In this document: piece after piece, positions 1-9,619 of the stretch
How the letters are laid out: each line of letters starts with the position of its first letter
Numbering within the stretch: position 1 is the first letter of the stretch
Source: Xylanimicrobium pachnodae JCM 13526 = NBRC 107786
GTDB taxonomy: Bacteria; Actinomycetota; Actinomycetes; Actinomycetales; Cellulomonadaceae
Length of the DNA: 64,000 nucleotides
Assembly: GCA_001592145.1 (NCBI GenBank)
Contig: BCWJ01000002.1
Span: forward strand, 202,962-266,961
Reading direction: 5' to 3'
The notes under the pieces: model-generated
Database searches by the model: none
Told to the model about the DNA's origin: nothing
The model's input: only the letters and a program-made list of their open reading frames with translations
Position numbers and translations under genes: made by a program

Positions 1-4
1 GTGC

Positions 5-53
5 TCTGGTCGTCGGTCCAACCCGACTACCAGACCACGAACCGACGACCAGA
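5..53 (-). terminator. Candidate stem-loop terminator of the glycosidase operon
   Basis: The 13-nt arm TCTGGTCGTCGGT (5-17) is perfectly complementary to positions 41-53, with a 23-nt loop. It begins about 19 bases past the GH3 stop codon, where the minus-strand operon should end. There is no T-tract, as is usual in GC-rich actinobacteria. The long loop lowers certainty. Confidence 0.5.
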
Positions 54-71
54 ACCGCCGTCAGCGTGGCG

Positions 72-2633
72 TCAGCCCACCGTCAGCGTGGCCGCGACCG
101 GGAGGGCAGACGCCGACGCGCCCGCGGCCACCGTGTAGCGAGCCGGCTGGACGCGCAGCGCCCCCTCGTGCAACCAGCCGCCGGGAGCTCCCGGCACGCG
201 GGCGGCCGGGTCCCACACGGCGAGCCGGGCGGGGTCGAACGGGACCTCGACCGCCCGCGTCTCCCCCGGCGCGAGGTGCACGCGCCGGTAGCCGAGCAGC
301 AGCCGGCGCGGCGTCGGCAGCGCAAGATCCTGCGGGCCGAGCGCGTACACCTGGACCAGCTCGTCGGCGCCGCGCGCCCCCCGGTTCGTCACCGTCACGG
401 TGGCGGTGACGCCCTCGCCCAGCAGCGGGGCGTGCCGCAGCGTGGGCTCCGGGGCCGCGACGGACCCCACCGACAGCTCGACGGCGTCGTACTCGACGCG
501 CCCGTAGGTGAGCCCGTGCCCGAACGCGAACGCCGGTTCGCGGTCGGTGTGCCGGTAGGTGGCCTTCTGGGCGTACGTGTCGTAGTCGAAAATGTCGCCC
601 GCCTGGGCCTCGTCCACCGGCCACTGCTGGGCGAGCCGCCCGGTGGGCCCGACGTCGCCCGAGAGCACGTCGGCCACGCCGCGGCCGAGCTCCTGCCCGC
701 CGTGGCTGGTCCACACGATCGCGCGGGCGTCGTGCGCGGCGTCGGGCAGCACGTACGGGAAGGAGGAGACGACGGCGAGCACGGTGTCCGGGTTCGCCGC
801 CAGCGCGGTACGCAGCACCTCGGCGGCGCTCTCGGGAAGCCGCAGGTGCGGGCGGTCCTGCGTCTCACGACCCGACAGGTGCGGGTCGTTGCCCACCGCG
901 ACGATCACGGTCTCGGACGCCGCGGCTGCCGCCCGGACGGCCTCGTGGCCGGCCGTGACGGTGCGCGGCACGAACCGTTCGGCCTCCTCGAGGGTCCGCC
1001 CGTCGAAGCCGGCGAGCCGCGTGCCACGGGTCACGCGCAGCCACCGGTTCGAGCCGAGGTGCAGCAGCGACCCGGTGCCGTCCGGGTGCCGGTGCCATCG
1101 GAACGACTCCTGCACCTCCCAGCCGCCCACGCGCTCGGCATCGGCGCGAGCCGGCCAGGCGGCACCCGTGAGCAGGCGGCCCGACGCGTGCGAGCGCAGC
1201 GTGAGCACGCCGTCGCCCCAGTCGGTCACGTCCCACAGCGCGGCGCCGTCGGCGCTGACGCCGTCGGCAGCGACCGCCGCGCCGTCCTTGCTCGCCACCA
1301 GGTACCCGTCGGTGGACGTCGCGCGCAGAGCGACGACGTCGGCGCCGGTCGCGACGGTCACGCTCGCGTCCGGGAACCGCTCGCGCAGGCCCGCGGCGAT
1401 GCCGACGGCGTAGGGCGGCGTACCCGAGTACCAGTCGGTCAGCACGGCGTCGGCGAGCGGGCCGACGACGGCGAGGCGGCGCGGGGTCTCGACAGGCTCG
1501 ACAGGCGCGGGCTGCCCGGCGAACGGGGCGCCCTCGGCGAGCGGCAGGATGCCGTCGTTGGCGAGCACCACGACGGACCTGGCGGCCGCCTCGCGGGCCA
1601 GCGCCCGGTGCTCGGGCAGGTCGACGGCGTCGGCGCCGATCCCCGCGTAGGGGCCGGCGGCGTCGAGCTCCCCGGCGTCGAACTCTCCGGTGCGCACGCG
1701 CAGGTGGAGCAGGCGCAGCACGGCGCGGTCGACGTCGGCCTCGGTGACCAGGCCGCGGTCGAGCGCCGCGGTGATCCGCGCGATCGTCTGCGCCGAGTCC
1801 GCGTCGCCGTCCGTGAACGAGTCGAGCCCCGCGGTCAGCGCGGCGGCGTGCGCCTCGGCGTGGTCGGTGAAGGCGCGCTGCACCGTGACGAGCGCCGTGG
1901 GCGCCCAGGCGTCGGAGACCAGCGCGACCTCGTCGGGCGCCCAGGAGCGCAGCTCGTCGAACAGCGCGCCGCTGGTGTGCGCGGGCTCGCCGTTGACGCG
2001 GTTGTAGGACGGCATGACCGCCCCGGCGACGCCCTGTTCGATCGGCTCACGGAACGCCGCCAGCTCCTCCTCGTGCAGGGTGCGCTGCGACAGGTTCGAC
2101 GACGTCGAGGAGCGGTCGGCCTCGTTGTTGTAGCCCAGGAAGTGCTTGAGCGTGGGCACGGTCTTCCACACCGTGGGGTGGCTGCCGCGCAGGCCCCGGC
2201 AGTACGCGGTGGCCAGGTGGGCCGTCAGGTGCGGGTCCTCCGCGTAACCCTCCTCGTTGCGGCCCCAGCCGGGATGCCGCAGCGTGTTGACCACCGGCGC
2301 CCACACGTTGAGGGACACCACGGGGTTCTCGGCGTGCTTGGCGCGCTGCTCGGTAGCGACCATGTCCCCCAGCCGCTCCAGCAGCCCCACGTCCCAGGTC
2401 GCGGCCAGGCCCACGGCCTGCGGGAGCACGGTGGCCCGGCCGAGCCAGGCCACGCCGTGCAGCGCCTCGGCACCCGTGTGGAACGCGGCGAGTCCCAGGC
2501 GCTCGATCGCGGGAGCGCGCTGGTGCAGCATCGCCACCCGCTCCTCGCGCGTCAGGCGGGACAGCAGGTCCTTGGCCCGGTCGACCGCGGGCAGCGCGGG
2601 GTCACGGAACGGCTCGCGGAACGGCTCGGTCAT
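72..2633 (-). CDS. Glycoside hydrolase family 3 beta-glucosidase / beta-xylosidase
   Basis: This 853-residue enzyme should remove non-reducing-end beta-linked glucose or xylose from oligosaccharides. The N-terminal GH3 barrel carries KHF (163-165) and LVSDAW (238-243), with Asp241 the likely nucleophile. The second domain has a GRExxDR motif near 589-594, with Glu590 the candidate acid/base. A fibronectin-III-like domain fills roughly 735-850. Residues about 440-560 are an insertion with repeated beta-strand-like YLVASKDG, GRLLTG and RWLRV segments that suggest a fascin-like or other trefoil fold rather than the PA14 insert of many GH3 enzymes; that is inference. There is no signal peptide, so it is probably cytoplasmic. 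The ATG at 2633 is preceded by GAAGGAG and overlaps the GH31 stop by 4 bp, arguing for translational coupling; a start 10 codons upstream is possible but unnecessary. Confidence 0.93.
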   Translation of the reverse strand: MTEPFREPFRDPALPAVDRAKDLLSRLTREERVAMLHQRAPAIERLGLAAFHTGAEALHGVAWLGRATVLPQAVGLAATWDVGLLERLGDMVATEQRAKHAENPVVSLNVWAPVVNTLRHPGWGRNEEGYAEDPHLTAHLATAYCRGLRGSHPTVWKTVPTLKHFLGYNNEADRSSTSSNLSQRTLHEEELAAFREPIEQGVAGAVMPSYNRVNGEPAHTSGALFDELRSWAPDEVALVSDAWAPTALVTVQRAFTDHAEAHAAALTAGLDSFTDGDADSAQTIARITAALDRGLVTEADVDRAVLRLLHLRVRTGEFDAGELDAAGPYAGIGADAVDLPEHRALAREAAARSVVVLANDGILPLAEGAPFAGQPAPVEPVETPRRLAVVGPLADAVLTDWYSGTPPYAVGIAAGLRERFPDASVTVATGADVVALRATSTDGYLVASKDGAAVAADGVSADGAALWDVTDWGDGVLTLRSHASGRLLTGAAWPARADAERVGGWEVQESFRWHRHPDGTGSLLHLGSNRWLRVTRGTRLAGFDGRTLEEAERFVPRTVTAGHEAVRAAAAASETVIVAVGNDPHLSGRETQDRPHLRLPESAAEVLRTALAANPDTVLAVVSSFPYVLPDAAHDARAIVWTSHGGQELGRGVADVLSGDVGPTGRLAQQWPVDEAQAGDIFDYDTYAQKATYRHTDREPAFAFGHGLTYGRVEYDAVELSVGSVAAPEPTLRHAPLLGEGVTATVTVTNRGARGADELVQVYALGPQDLALPTPRRLLLGYRRVHLAPGETRAVEVPFDPARLAVWDPAARVPGAPGGWLHEGALRVQPARYTVAAGASASALPVAATLTVG
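1483..1506. repeat. Dispersed short repeat copy inside the GH3 gene
   Basis: GGGGTCTCGACAGGCTCGA (1483-1501) is identical over 19 bases to a copy at 43531-43549 in smc. It resembles the element TTCGACAGGCTCAACC seen elsewhere in the window. In the GH3 frame it encodes PVEPVETP (residues 377-384), a proline-rich stretch between the two catalytic domains. Confidence 0.6.
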
Positions 2634-4879
2634 CGCAGCTCTCCTTCGGTGACCAGACGCCACGGCCCGGTCGCGTCGTCACTCGTGGCCGTCACCCGGT
2701 CGCCGTCGCGGCGCACCCGGAAGGTCGCGGGCGCGCCCGTGCCACCGGGGACGGTGATCGTCTGGTCGTACCCGTCGGGCAGGGCATACGCGTGCAGCGT
2801 GACGCCGTCGGCCCACGCGTACTCGGGCGCGTCGTCGCGCGCGCCGACCGGCAGCACCGTCCCCGGGCGCACGTACACGGGCAGGGAGTCGAAGCCGTGT
2901 ACCTGACGCACCCAGCGAGGTCCGGTCACGGTGGACCCGTCGAGCAGGGACGTCCAGGTGCCCTCCGGCACGTACACGTCCACGTCGCCGGACTCGCTGA
3001 ACACGGGCGCCACCAGGATCGAGTCCCCCAGCATGAACTGGGTGTCCACCGGGTGTGCGCCACGGTCCTCGGGGAACTCCAGGACCATGGGCCGCATCAT
3101 GGGCGTGCCCTGAGCGTGCGCCTCCTGCGCGATCCGGCCCAGGTACGGCATCAGCGAGAGCTTGAGCCGCGTGAACCGCCGGGTGACGTCCACCGCCTCC
3201 TCGTCGAACGCCCACGGCACGCGGTAGGACGTGTTGCCGTGCAGGCGCGAGTGGGAGGACAGCAGGCCGAACGGCAGCCAGCGCTTGAACACGCCCACGT
3301 CCGGGGTGCCCTCGAACCCGCCGATGTCGTGCGACCAGTAGCCGAAGCCGCTCAGCGCGAGCGAGAGGCCACCGCGCAGCGACTCGGCCATCGACGCGTA
3401 CGTGGAGTCGTTGTCCCCACCCCAGTGCACGGGAAGCCGCTGCCCGCCCGCCGTGGCGGACCGGGCGAACACGACGGCGTCGCCCGCCCCCCGGCGCCGC
3501 TCCAGCAGCGCGAACACGGTCTCGTTGTAGAGCTGCGTGTAGTAGTTGTGCATGCGATGCGGGTCGGACCCGTCGTGCCACACGACGCCCTCGGTCGGGA
3601 TGCGCTCGCCGAAGTCCGTCTTGAACGTGTCCACACCCTGGTCGATGAGGCGCTCGAGCTTCGACGCGTACCAGGCCGCGGCGTCCGGGTTGGTGAAGTC
3701 CACCAGGCCCATGCCGGCCTGCCACTGGTCCCACTGCCACACCCCGCCGTCGGCCGTGCGCAGCAGGTAGCCGCGCTGCGCCGCCTCCGCGAACAGCGGC
3801 GAGCGCTGCCCGATGTACGGGTTGATCCACACGCAGACCTTGAGCCCGCGTTCGTGCAGGCGGGCGAGCATCCCCACCGGGTCCGGGAACACCCGCGGGT
3901 CCCACTCGAAGTCGCACCACTGGTACTCGCGCATCCAGAAGCAGTCGAAGTGGAAGACGCTCAGCGGGATCTCGCGCTGCGCCATCCCGTCGATGAACGA
4001 CGTCACGGTCGCCTCGTCGTACGACGTCGTGAACGACGTCGACAGCCACAGCCCGAACGACCAGGCCGGCACCGGCGCGGGGCGCCCCGTCAGCGCGGTG
4101 TACCGGCGCAGCACGTCCTTGGGCGTGGGCCCGGCGATGACGTAGTACTCGAGCGACTGGCCCGGCACGGAGAACTGGGTGCGCGTGTTGACCTCGGAGC
4201 CCACCTCGAACGACACCTTCTCGGTGTGCGCGACGAACACGCCGTACCCCTTGGAGGACACGTAGAACGGGACGTTCTTGTACGCCTGCTCGGACGACGT
4301 GCCGCCGTCCTCGTTCCAGACGTCCACCTCCTGCCCGTTCTTGACGAACGCGCCGAACCGCTCGCCCAGGCCGTACACGCTCTCGCCCGGGTCCAGCGTG
4401 AGCTGCTCGTGCACCCAGGACCCCGCCGGCAGCGGGCCCGTGCCGTCCGACGTCTGGTAGCCCACCGACTTGGGCAGCGAGGACGTCAGGAGCCGCCCGT
4501 CCTGTTCGAAGTCGATCCGCCACCGCCCCGTGCGCTGCACACGCACCGTCAGGCCGTCGGCCTCCAGCACACCCTCGGCCTCGTCGAGCTTGAGGATGGG
4601 CCGGTACCCGTCCTGCGCGGCCACCGGGAAGAACGGCCCACGCTCGGCAGCGCCCGCGTGGTGCGTGATCCGCACCTTGACCACGCCCGGCGCGGGCGCG
4701 GTGAGCCCCACCGTGAGCATCGGGCGGTTGAGCGTGTCGCCGCGGTGGCGCACGTGGGTGGTGGGCGCAAACACGGTCATGCTCCCGGCGGCCTCGTCGA
4801 CGCGGACGTCGTCGACCTCCACCGCGTAGAGCGGGGTGACCCCGCGGCGTGCCTTCCAGTAGCCGTCAGTGAACTTCAT
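2630..4879 (-). CDS. Glycoside hydrolase family 31 alpha-xylosidase (YicI-like)
   Basis: This 749-residue protein closely matches the length and layout of YicI-type alpha-xylosidases, which release alpha-1,6-linked xylose from the non-reducing end of xyloglucan oligosaccharides. An N-terminal beta-sandwich (about 1-265) precedes the barrel. KTDFGE at 420-425 holds the nucleophile Asp422, and HWGGDN at 485-490 places the acid/base at Asp489. FHFDCFW and the MRPM region are also typical of the family. There is no signal peptide, so it acts in the cytoplasm. The start ATG at 4879 lies 14 bp inside the upstream GH42 gene, and its stop overlaps the GH3 start by 4 bp, so the three genes form one tight operon. 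An alpha-glucosidase specificity cannot be excluded, but the SVFHFDCFWM context favours xylosidase. Confidence 0.92.
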   Translation of the reverse strand: MKFTDGYWKARRGVTPLYAVEVDDVRVDEAAGSMTVFAPTTHVRHRGDTLNRPMLTVGLTAPAPGVVKVRITHHAGAAERGPFFPVAAQDGYRPILKLDEAEGVLEADGLTVRVQRTGRWRIDFEQDGRLLTSSLPKSVGYQTSDGTGPLPAGSWVHEQLTLDPGESVYGLGERFGAFVKNGQEVDVWNEDGGTSSEQAYKNVPFYVSSKGYGVFVAHTEKVSFEVGSEVNTRTQFSVPGQSLEYYVIAGPTPKDVLRRYTALTGRPAPVPAWSFGLWLSTSFTTSYDEATVTSFIDGMAQREIPLSVFHFDCFWMREYQWCDFEWDPRVFPDPVGMLARLHERGLKVCVWINPYIGQRSPLFAEAAQRGYLLRTADGGVWQWDQWQAGMGLVDFTNPDAAAWYASKLERLIDQGVDTFKTDFGERIPTEGVVWHDGSDPHRMHNYYTQLYNETVFALLERRRGAGDAVVFARSATAGGQRLPVHWGGDNDSTYASMAESLRGGLSLALSGFGYWSHDIGGFEGTPDVGVFKRWLPFGLLSSHSRLHGNTSYRVPWAFDEEAVDVTRRFTRLKLSLMPYLGRIAQEAHAQGTPMMRPMVLEFPEDRGAHPVDTQFMLGDSILVAPVFSESGDVDVYVPEGTWTSLLDGSTVTGPRWVRQVHGFDSLPVYVRPGTVLPVGARDDAPEYAWADGVTLHAYALPDGYDQTITVPGGTGAPATFRVRRDGDRVTATSDDATGPWRLVTEGELR

Positions 4880-6932
4880 GGTCACCCGTTTCTTGGGTCG
4901 GTCCGGCCGGGCACAGCACCGCGGCGTCGTTCGGGGGCAGGTCGACGACGTCGGCGACGTCGCGGCCCGTGAGGAGATCGGTCCAGGCACCGGGCAGCGC
5001 GACGCGTACGCCCTGGCCGCCCCGGTTGAGCAAGAACACGAGGTCGCCGCGCTGAACGGCCTCGACGTCGGCGAGCCCGGCCGCGCCCGGCACGGCGGCG
5101 GCCACGTCCGCGAGCGCCAGTGCGTCGTCGAGCACGCCTTCCAGCGTTGCCTCGTCGACGACGGCGCCCACGTACCAGGCGGCCCCTGCGCCGTGGTCCC
5201 GCCGGGTGATCGCGGGGGCCCCGGCCAGATGGCCCTCGGCGAACCGCGCCACCACCGTCGCGTCGTCCGCGCGGAGCAGCTCGCCGTGGACGTGTGCGAC
5301 GCCGACGGCTCCCGCCAGGGGCACGCCACCATCGGGCAGCGCGACCCACTCCTCCCCGCTCACGCCCAGCACGTCCGCGAGCGCCACCGGGAACCGCCCG
5401 GGCAGCACGTGCGCGTTGCGGTCCGCGACGCCCGTCATGGGCCCGACCACAAGGCATGCACCCCGCTCGGCGGCCGCCCGCAGCTCGCGCGCGGCGTCGT
5501 CGGGCAGCAGGTACGCCTGCGGCACCACGACCAGGTCGTAGGCGCCCAGCGGGGCGCCGGGGCGCACCACGTCGACGGCGACGCCGCGGTCCCACAGCGG
5601 GCGGTAGTACGCGCGGACCTGGTCGAGGGTGTGCAGCCGCTCGGTGATGCGGCCCGGCTCCTGCGCCGCCCACCACGACTCCCAGTCGAACAGCAGGGCG
5701 GTGCGCGCGGGGACGCGGGTGCCCAGCACCGGCCGCAGCCGGGCCAGGTCGCCGCCGAGGCGCTGGACGCCACGATGGGCCGCGGTGTCGGCGCCGGCGT
5801 GCGGCAGCATCGCCGAGTGGAACCGTTCCGCGCCCGCCGCGGAGGCCCGCCACTGGAAGAAGCAGACGCCGTCCGCGCCGCGCGCCACCGCCTGGAGCGA
5901 GTCGAGCCGCATGCGCTCCGGGGACTTGGGCAGGTTGTGCTCGCGCCACGACGTCGCCCCGACGGCCTGTTCGAGCAGCAGCCAGGGCGCGCCCCCGCCC
6001 AGGCCGCGCATCAGGTCCTGGACCAGTGCGGCGTCGGCGGGCGAGCGCGGGTCGGCGTGGTCGGGGTACTGGTCGTCGGCGACGACGTCGACGGCGTCGG
6101 CCCACGACCAGTAGTCGGCCAGCGGGAAGAAGCCCATGAAGTTGGTGGTGACGGGGGTCGTCACGCCTGCCTCGCGCAGCGCGGCGTGCTGCTCGCGGTA
6201 GCAGGCCAGCAGCTCGTCGGACGTGAACCTCCGGAAGTCGAGCGACTGCGTCGGGTTCACCAGGTACGGCATGCGCCGGGGCGGCACCACGTCGTCGAAG
6301 CTGCGATAGCGCTGCGACCAGAAGGCGGTGCCCCACGCCTCGTTGAGGCCGTCGATCGTGCCGTACCGCTCGCGCAGCCAGCAGCGGAACTCCCGCTCGG
6401 CCTCGGGTCCGTGGTCGACCTGCCCGTACTCGTTGCCCACGTGCCACATCCGCACGGCGGGATGCGTCGCGTAGCGTGCGGCCAGGTCGCGCGCGATGGC
6501 CAGCGCCGCCGCGCGGTACCGGCGCGACGACGGCGCGAACTGGTTGCGCGAGCCGGCCACGAGGCGTACGCCGTCGCGGTCGACCGGCAGCGTCTCGGGG
6601 TGCTCGACGCCCAGCCAGGGCGGCGGGGACGCCGTCGGCGTCGCGAGGTCGACGGCGATGCCGTGGGCGTGCAGCAGGTCGAGCACCTCGTCGAGCCAGG
6701 CGAAGTCGCGCACTCCCGGCTCGGGTTCGATGCGCGCCCAGGACCACACGCCCACCGTCACGAGGTTGACGCCGGCCGCGCGCATGAGCCGCGCGTCCTC
6801 GCGCCACACGGAGGGGGCCCACTGCTCGGGGTTGTAGTCGCCGCCGTAGAGCAGGCCGAGGTCGGCGGTGACCGCCGCGAGCGGGGGGCGTGCGCCGTCG
6901 GGGACGGCTGAGGGGAAGGACGTGGGGGGCAC
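4866..6932 (-). CDS. Glycoside hydrolase family 42 beta-galactosidase
   Basis: This 688-residue enzyme probably hydrolyses terminal beta-galactosides. The barrel begins with GGDYNPEQW (30-38). HVGNEYG (164-170) contains the acid/base Glu168, and LLLEQAVG (318-325) contains the nucleophile Glu321. A glutamine-amidotransferase-like middle domain and a small beta domain follow, the usual GH42 order. Some GH42 members are alpha-L-arabinopyranosidases, so substrate is inferred from context: galactose caps xylose in xyloglucan. The GTG at 6932 has GGAG 8 nt upstream. Upstream in-frame starts would read through the promoter and the operator palindrome, so they are unlikely. It is the first gene of the minus-strand operon and is divergent from GH95. 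Confidence 0.9.
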   Translation of the reverse strand: MPPTSFPSAVPDGARPPLAAVTADLGLLYGGDYNPEQWAPSVWREDARLMRAAGVNLVTVGVWSWARIEPEPGVRDFAWLDEVLDLLHAHGIAVDLATPTASPPPWLGVEHPETLPVDRDGVRLVAGSRNQFAPSSRRYRAAALAIARDLAARYATHPAVRMWHVGNEYGQVDHGPEAEREFRCWLRERYGTIDGLNEAWGTAFWSQRYRSFDDVVPPRRMPYLVNPTQSLDFRRFTSDELLACYREQHAALREAGVTTPVTTNFMGFFPLADYWSWADAVDVVADDQYPDHADPRSPADAALVQDLMRGLGGGAPWLLLEQAVGATSWREHNLPKSPERMRLDSLQAVARGADGVCFFQWRASAAGAERFHSAMLPHAGADTAAHRGVQRLGGDLARLRPVLGTRVPARTALLFDWESWWAAQEPGRITERLHTLDQVRAYYRPLWDRGVAVDVVRPGAPLGAYDLVVVPQAYLLPDDAARELRAAAERGACLVVGPMTGVADRNAHVLPGRFPVALADVLGVSGEEWVALPDGGVPLAGAVGVAHVHGELLRADDATVVARFAEGHLAGAPAITRRDHGAGAAWYVGAVVDEATLEGVLDDALALADVAAAVPGAAGLADVEAVQRGDLVFLLNRGGQGVRVALPGAWTDLLTGRDVADVVDLPPNDAAVLCPAGPTQETGDHEVH

Positions 6933-6958
6933 CCGAGGATCTCCATCGATGACTTTGT

Positions 6959-7002
6959 CGAAGCGCTTCGCTATGCTAGGCACCGAGCCGGGACGTTGTC
7001 CA
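6959..7002 (-). promoter_or_regulatory. Promoter of the GH42-GH31-GH3 operon with LacI-type operator
   Basis: On the minus strand, TGGACA (7002-6997) and TAGCAT (6978-6973) are separated by 18 bp and make a plausible -35/-10 pair. Immediately downstream lies the perfect 12-bp palindrome CGAAGCGCTTCG (6959-6970), just where a repressor would block initiation. The same palindrome occurs at 10729-10740 before the transporter operon, and a LacI-family gene lies between. Assignment to that regulator is inference. Confidence 0.7.
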
Positions 7003-7081
7003 GACACCGTCCGGCGCAACCCGCCCCGACAGCACGGCCTGCCGAGGCGACCACCGTCCGCCACGACGACGTGAGGCCCCC

Positions 7082-9610
7082 GTGCACCTGCTGCGCTACG
7101 ACTCCCCAGCGACCCGTTGGGTCGAGGCTCTCCCGGTGGGCAACGGGGTGCGCGCCGCCATGTGCGAGGGCCGCGCGGGGGGCGAACGGCTCTGGCTCAA
7201 CGACCTGCGGGCCTGGTCGGGCCCGGTCGCAGCCGACCCGCTGGACGGCGTCGCGGCCGCCGGGCCCGAACACCTCGCCGCCGTGCGCGCTGCCCTAGAC
7301 GCCGGGGACGTACGCCTGGCCGAGCGCCTGCTCCAGCAGTCGCAGACACCCTGGACCCAGGCATACCTGCCGCTCGGCGAGCTGGAGATCCTGGTGCTGC
7401 CCGTGGGCGACGAGCTCGCTACCCCCGGTGGACCCCACGAGCGCACCCTGGACCTGGCCTCGGCGGTGGCCGGGCACTCCTACGAGCTGGGCGGCAGCCG
7501 CGTGCGGCACGAGACCTGGGCCGACGCCGGCGGCGGCGCCGTCGTCCACACGGTGCACGCCGACCGCCCCGTGCGCCTCGTCGTGCGGTTCTCCAGCGCG
7601 CTGCGGCCCGACGACGACGGGCCGGGCCCGGCCGGGCCACCCACCGCGGGCGCCGCGTTGCTGCGCGTCCTGGTCCCACCGCTCGACGTCGCACCCGGCC
7701 ACGAGTCGCCGCCCGAGCCCGTGCGGTACGGGGCCACGTCGTCGCGCCTCGCCGTCGCCGTGCGCGCCGCACACGACGACGCCGCCGTCGTCGTCAGGGA
7801 CGGTGAGCTGCACACGGGAGCGGGGACGACGCACCTGCTGCTGGTGGGCACGGCGGTGACGCACGACCCCGCGACCGGCACCGTGTCCAGCCCGGCGCAG
7901 GCGGCAGCGGCGGCGCTCGCCGTGGTGGGTGCCGGGGCGGGCGCCGTGGCGGGTGCCGGGACCCGGCCGGCGCCCGAACCACCCACGGAGCCGGCACCGA
8001 CGGAGCCGCCGGCCGCGGCCCGCGCGGAGCCGGCCGCGGCCGAAGCACGCGAGCGCCGCGCGTCCCACGTGGCCGCGCACCGGGCGTCGTACGACCGCGT
8101 CGAGCTCACCCTGCCGTCCGCGCCCGGCGCGGCGGACCTCCCGACCGACGTACGCGTCGCCACCCGGGGCGACGACCCGGGGCTCGCGGCGCTCGCCTTC
8201 CACTACGGGCGCTACCTGCTGGCGGCGTCGTCCCGCCCCGGCGGGTTGCCCGCCACCCTCCAGGGCATCTGGAACCCGTGGCTGCCCGGCCCGTGGTCGA
8301 GCGCGTACACCACCAACATCAACCTCCAGATGGCGTACTGGCCGGCCGAGGTGGCCGGGTTGCCGGAGTGCCACGAGCCGCTCCTGGCGTTCGTCGAACG
8401 GGTCGCGGCAGGCTCCGGCGCGACCGCGGCGCAGCGTCTGTACGGGACCCGCGGCTGGGTGCTGCACCACAACTCGGACGCCTGGGGCCATGCGGCACCG
8501 GTGGGCGACGGCCACGGCGACCCCGCCTGGGCGTGCTGGCCGATGGGAGGGATCTGGCTCGCGCACCACCTGTGGGAGCACTGGCTGTTCGGCGCGGACC
8601 TGACGTTCTTGCGCGAGCGGGCGTGGCCCGTGCTGCGCGGTGCGGGCCTGTTCGCCCTCGACTGGGTGTGCTCCGACGGGTCGCGGTCCTGGACGAGCCC
8701 GTCGACGTCACCCGAGAACCACCAGGTGGCGGCCGACGGCGCGCCCACGGGTCTGGGCACGAGCGCCCTGATGGACACCGAGCTGCTGCGCTGGCTCGCG
8801 GACGCGTGCACGCAGGCGGCGCGCCTGCTGGGGGCGGACGACGCGTGGCCGGCCGATCTCGCGGCCGTCGTCGCCCTCCTGCCCCCGGCCCGGGTGGGCG
8901 CACGCGGTGAGCTGCTGGAGTGGCCCGGCGAGGTGGTCGAGGCCGAACCGGAGCACCGGCACGTCTCGCACCTGATCGGCACGTTCCCGCTGGCCTCCGT
9001 CACGCCGTGGGGCACGCCGGACCTGGCGGCCGCGACCGCCCGCTCGCTCGAGCTGCGCGGCCCCGACTCGACGGGCTGGTCGCTCGCGTGGCGTGCCGCG
9101 CTGTGGGCCCGGCTGGGCGACGGGGCGCGCGTGCACGGCGAGCTGCGCAAGGCGATGCGCCCCGTGCCTGCGCCGGGCGCCGACGGCACGGGCACCGCGG
9201 AGCGCGGTGGGCTGTATCCCAACCTGTTCTCGGCCCACCCACCGTTCCAGGTGGACGGCAACCTGGGGCTCACGGCGGCCGTGTGCGAGGCCCTGCTGCA
9301 GAGCCACGACGGAACGCTCCGCCTGCTGCCCGCCCTGCCACAGGCGTGGCCCGACGGCGCGGTGCGCGGGCTGCGCGCCCGTGGCGGCCTGCGCGTGGAC
9401 CTGACGTGGGCGGACGCGGTGCTCACGAGCGCCACGGTGCACAACGACACGCCGCACGTGGTCACGCGCCCGGTGACGGTCGGACCACCCGCCTCGGCGG
9501 GGCACACTGGGGACGCCACGCACCGGGTGCACGCCACCGTGACGTGGTCCCGCTCGTCCGTGACGGTCCCACCCGGGGGTGCCGTCACGATCACTGCCCA
9601 CGACTCCTGA
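7082..9610 (+). CDS. Glycoside hydrolase family 95 alpha-L-fucosidase (or alpha-L-galactosidase)
   Basis: This 842-residue protein has the GH95 layout: an N-terminal beta-sandwich opening with LPVGNG and the LWLND motif, a linker, then a large helical barrel. Residues matching the catalytic set known from bifidobacterial AfcA are visible: Asn412 and Asn414 in TTNINLQ, Glu545 in SPENHQ, and Asp725 in FQVDGNLG. The family inverts alpha-1,2-linked L-fucose, or L-galactose, on galactose. An Ala/Pro/Glu-rich linker at roughly 280-330 looks unusually long and low in complexity. There is no signal peptide, so cytoplasmic action on imported oligosaccharide is expected. The GTG start at 7082 has only a weak GAGG upstream. 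The lacI-family gene follows 9 bp after the stop. Confidence 0.88.
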   Translation: MHLLRYDSPATRWVEALPVGNGVRAAMCEGRAGGERLWLNDLRAWSGPVAADPLDGVAAAGPEHLAAVRAALDAGDVRLAERLLQQSQTPWTQAYLPLGELEILVLPVGDELATPGGPHERTLDLASAVAGHSYELGGSRVRHETWADAGGGAVVHTVHADRPVRLVVRFSSALRPDDDGPGPAGPPTAGAALLRVLVPPLDVAPGHESPPEPVRYGATSSRLAVAVRAAHDDAAVVVRDGELHTGAGTTHLLLVGTAVTHDPATGTVSSPAQAAAAALAVVGAGAGAVAGAGTRPAPEPPTEPAPTEPPAAARAEPAAAEARERRASHVAAHRASYDRVELTLPSAPGAADLPTDVRVATRGDDPGLAALAFHYGRYLLAASSRPGGLPATLQGIWNPWLPGPWSSAYTTNINLQMAYWPAEVAGLPECHEPLLAFVERVAAGSGATAAQRLYGTRGWVLHHNSDAWGHAAPVGDGHGDPAWACWPMGGIWLAHHLWEHWLFGADLTFLRERAWPVLRGAGLFALDWVCSDGSRSWTSPSTSPENHQVAADGAPTGLGTSALMDTELLRWLADACTQAARLLGADDAWPADLAAVVALLPPARVGARGELLEWPGEVVEAEPEHRHVSHLIGTFPLASVTPWGTPDLAAATARSLELRGPDSTGWSLAWRAALWARLGDGARVHGELRKAMRPVPAPGADGTGTAERGGLYPNLFSAHPPFQVDGNLGLTAAVCEALLQSHDGTLRLLPALPQAWPDGAVRGLRARGGLRVDLTWADAVLTSATVHNDTPHVVTRPVTVGPPASAGHTGDATHRVHATVTWSRSSVTVPPGGAVTITAHDS

Positions 9611-9619
9611 GGAGCTGCC

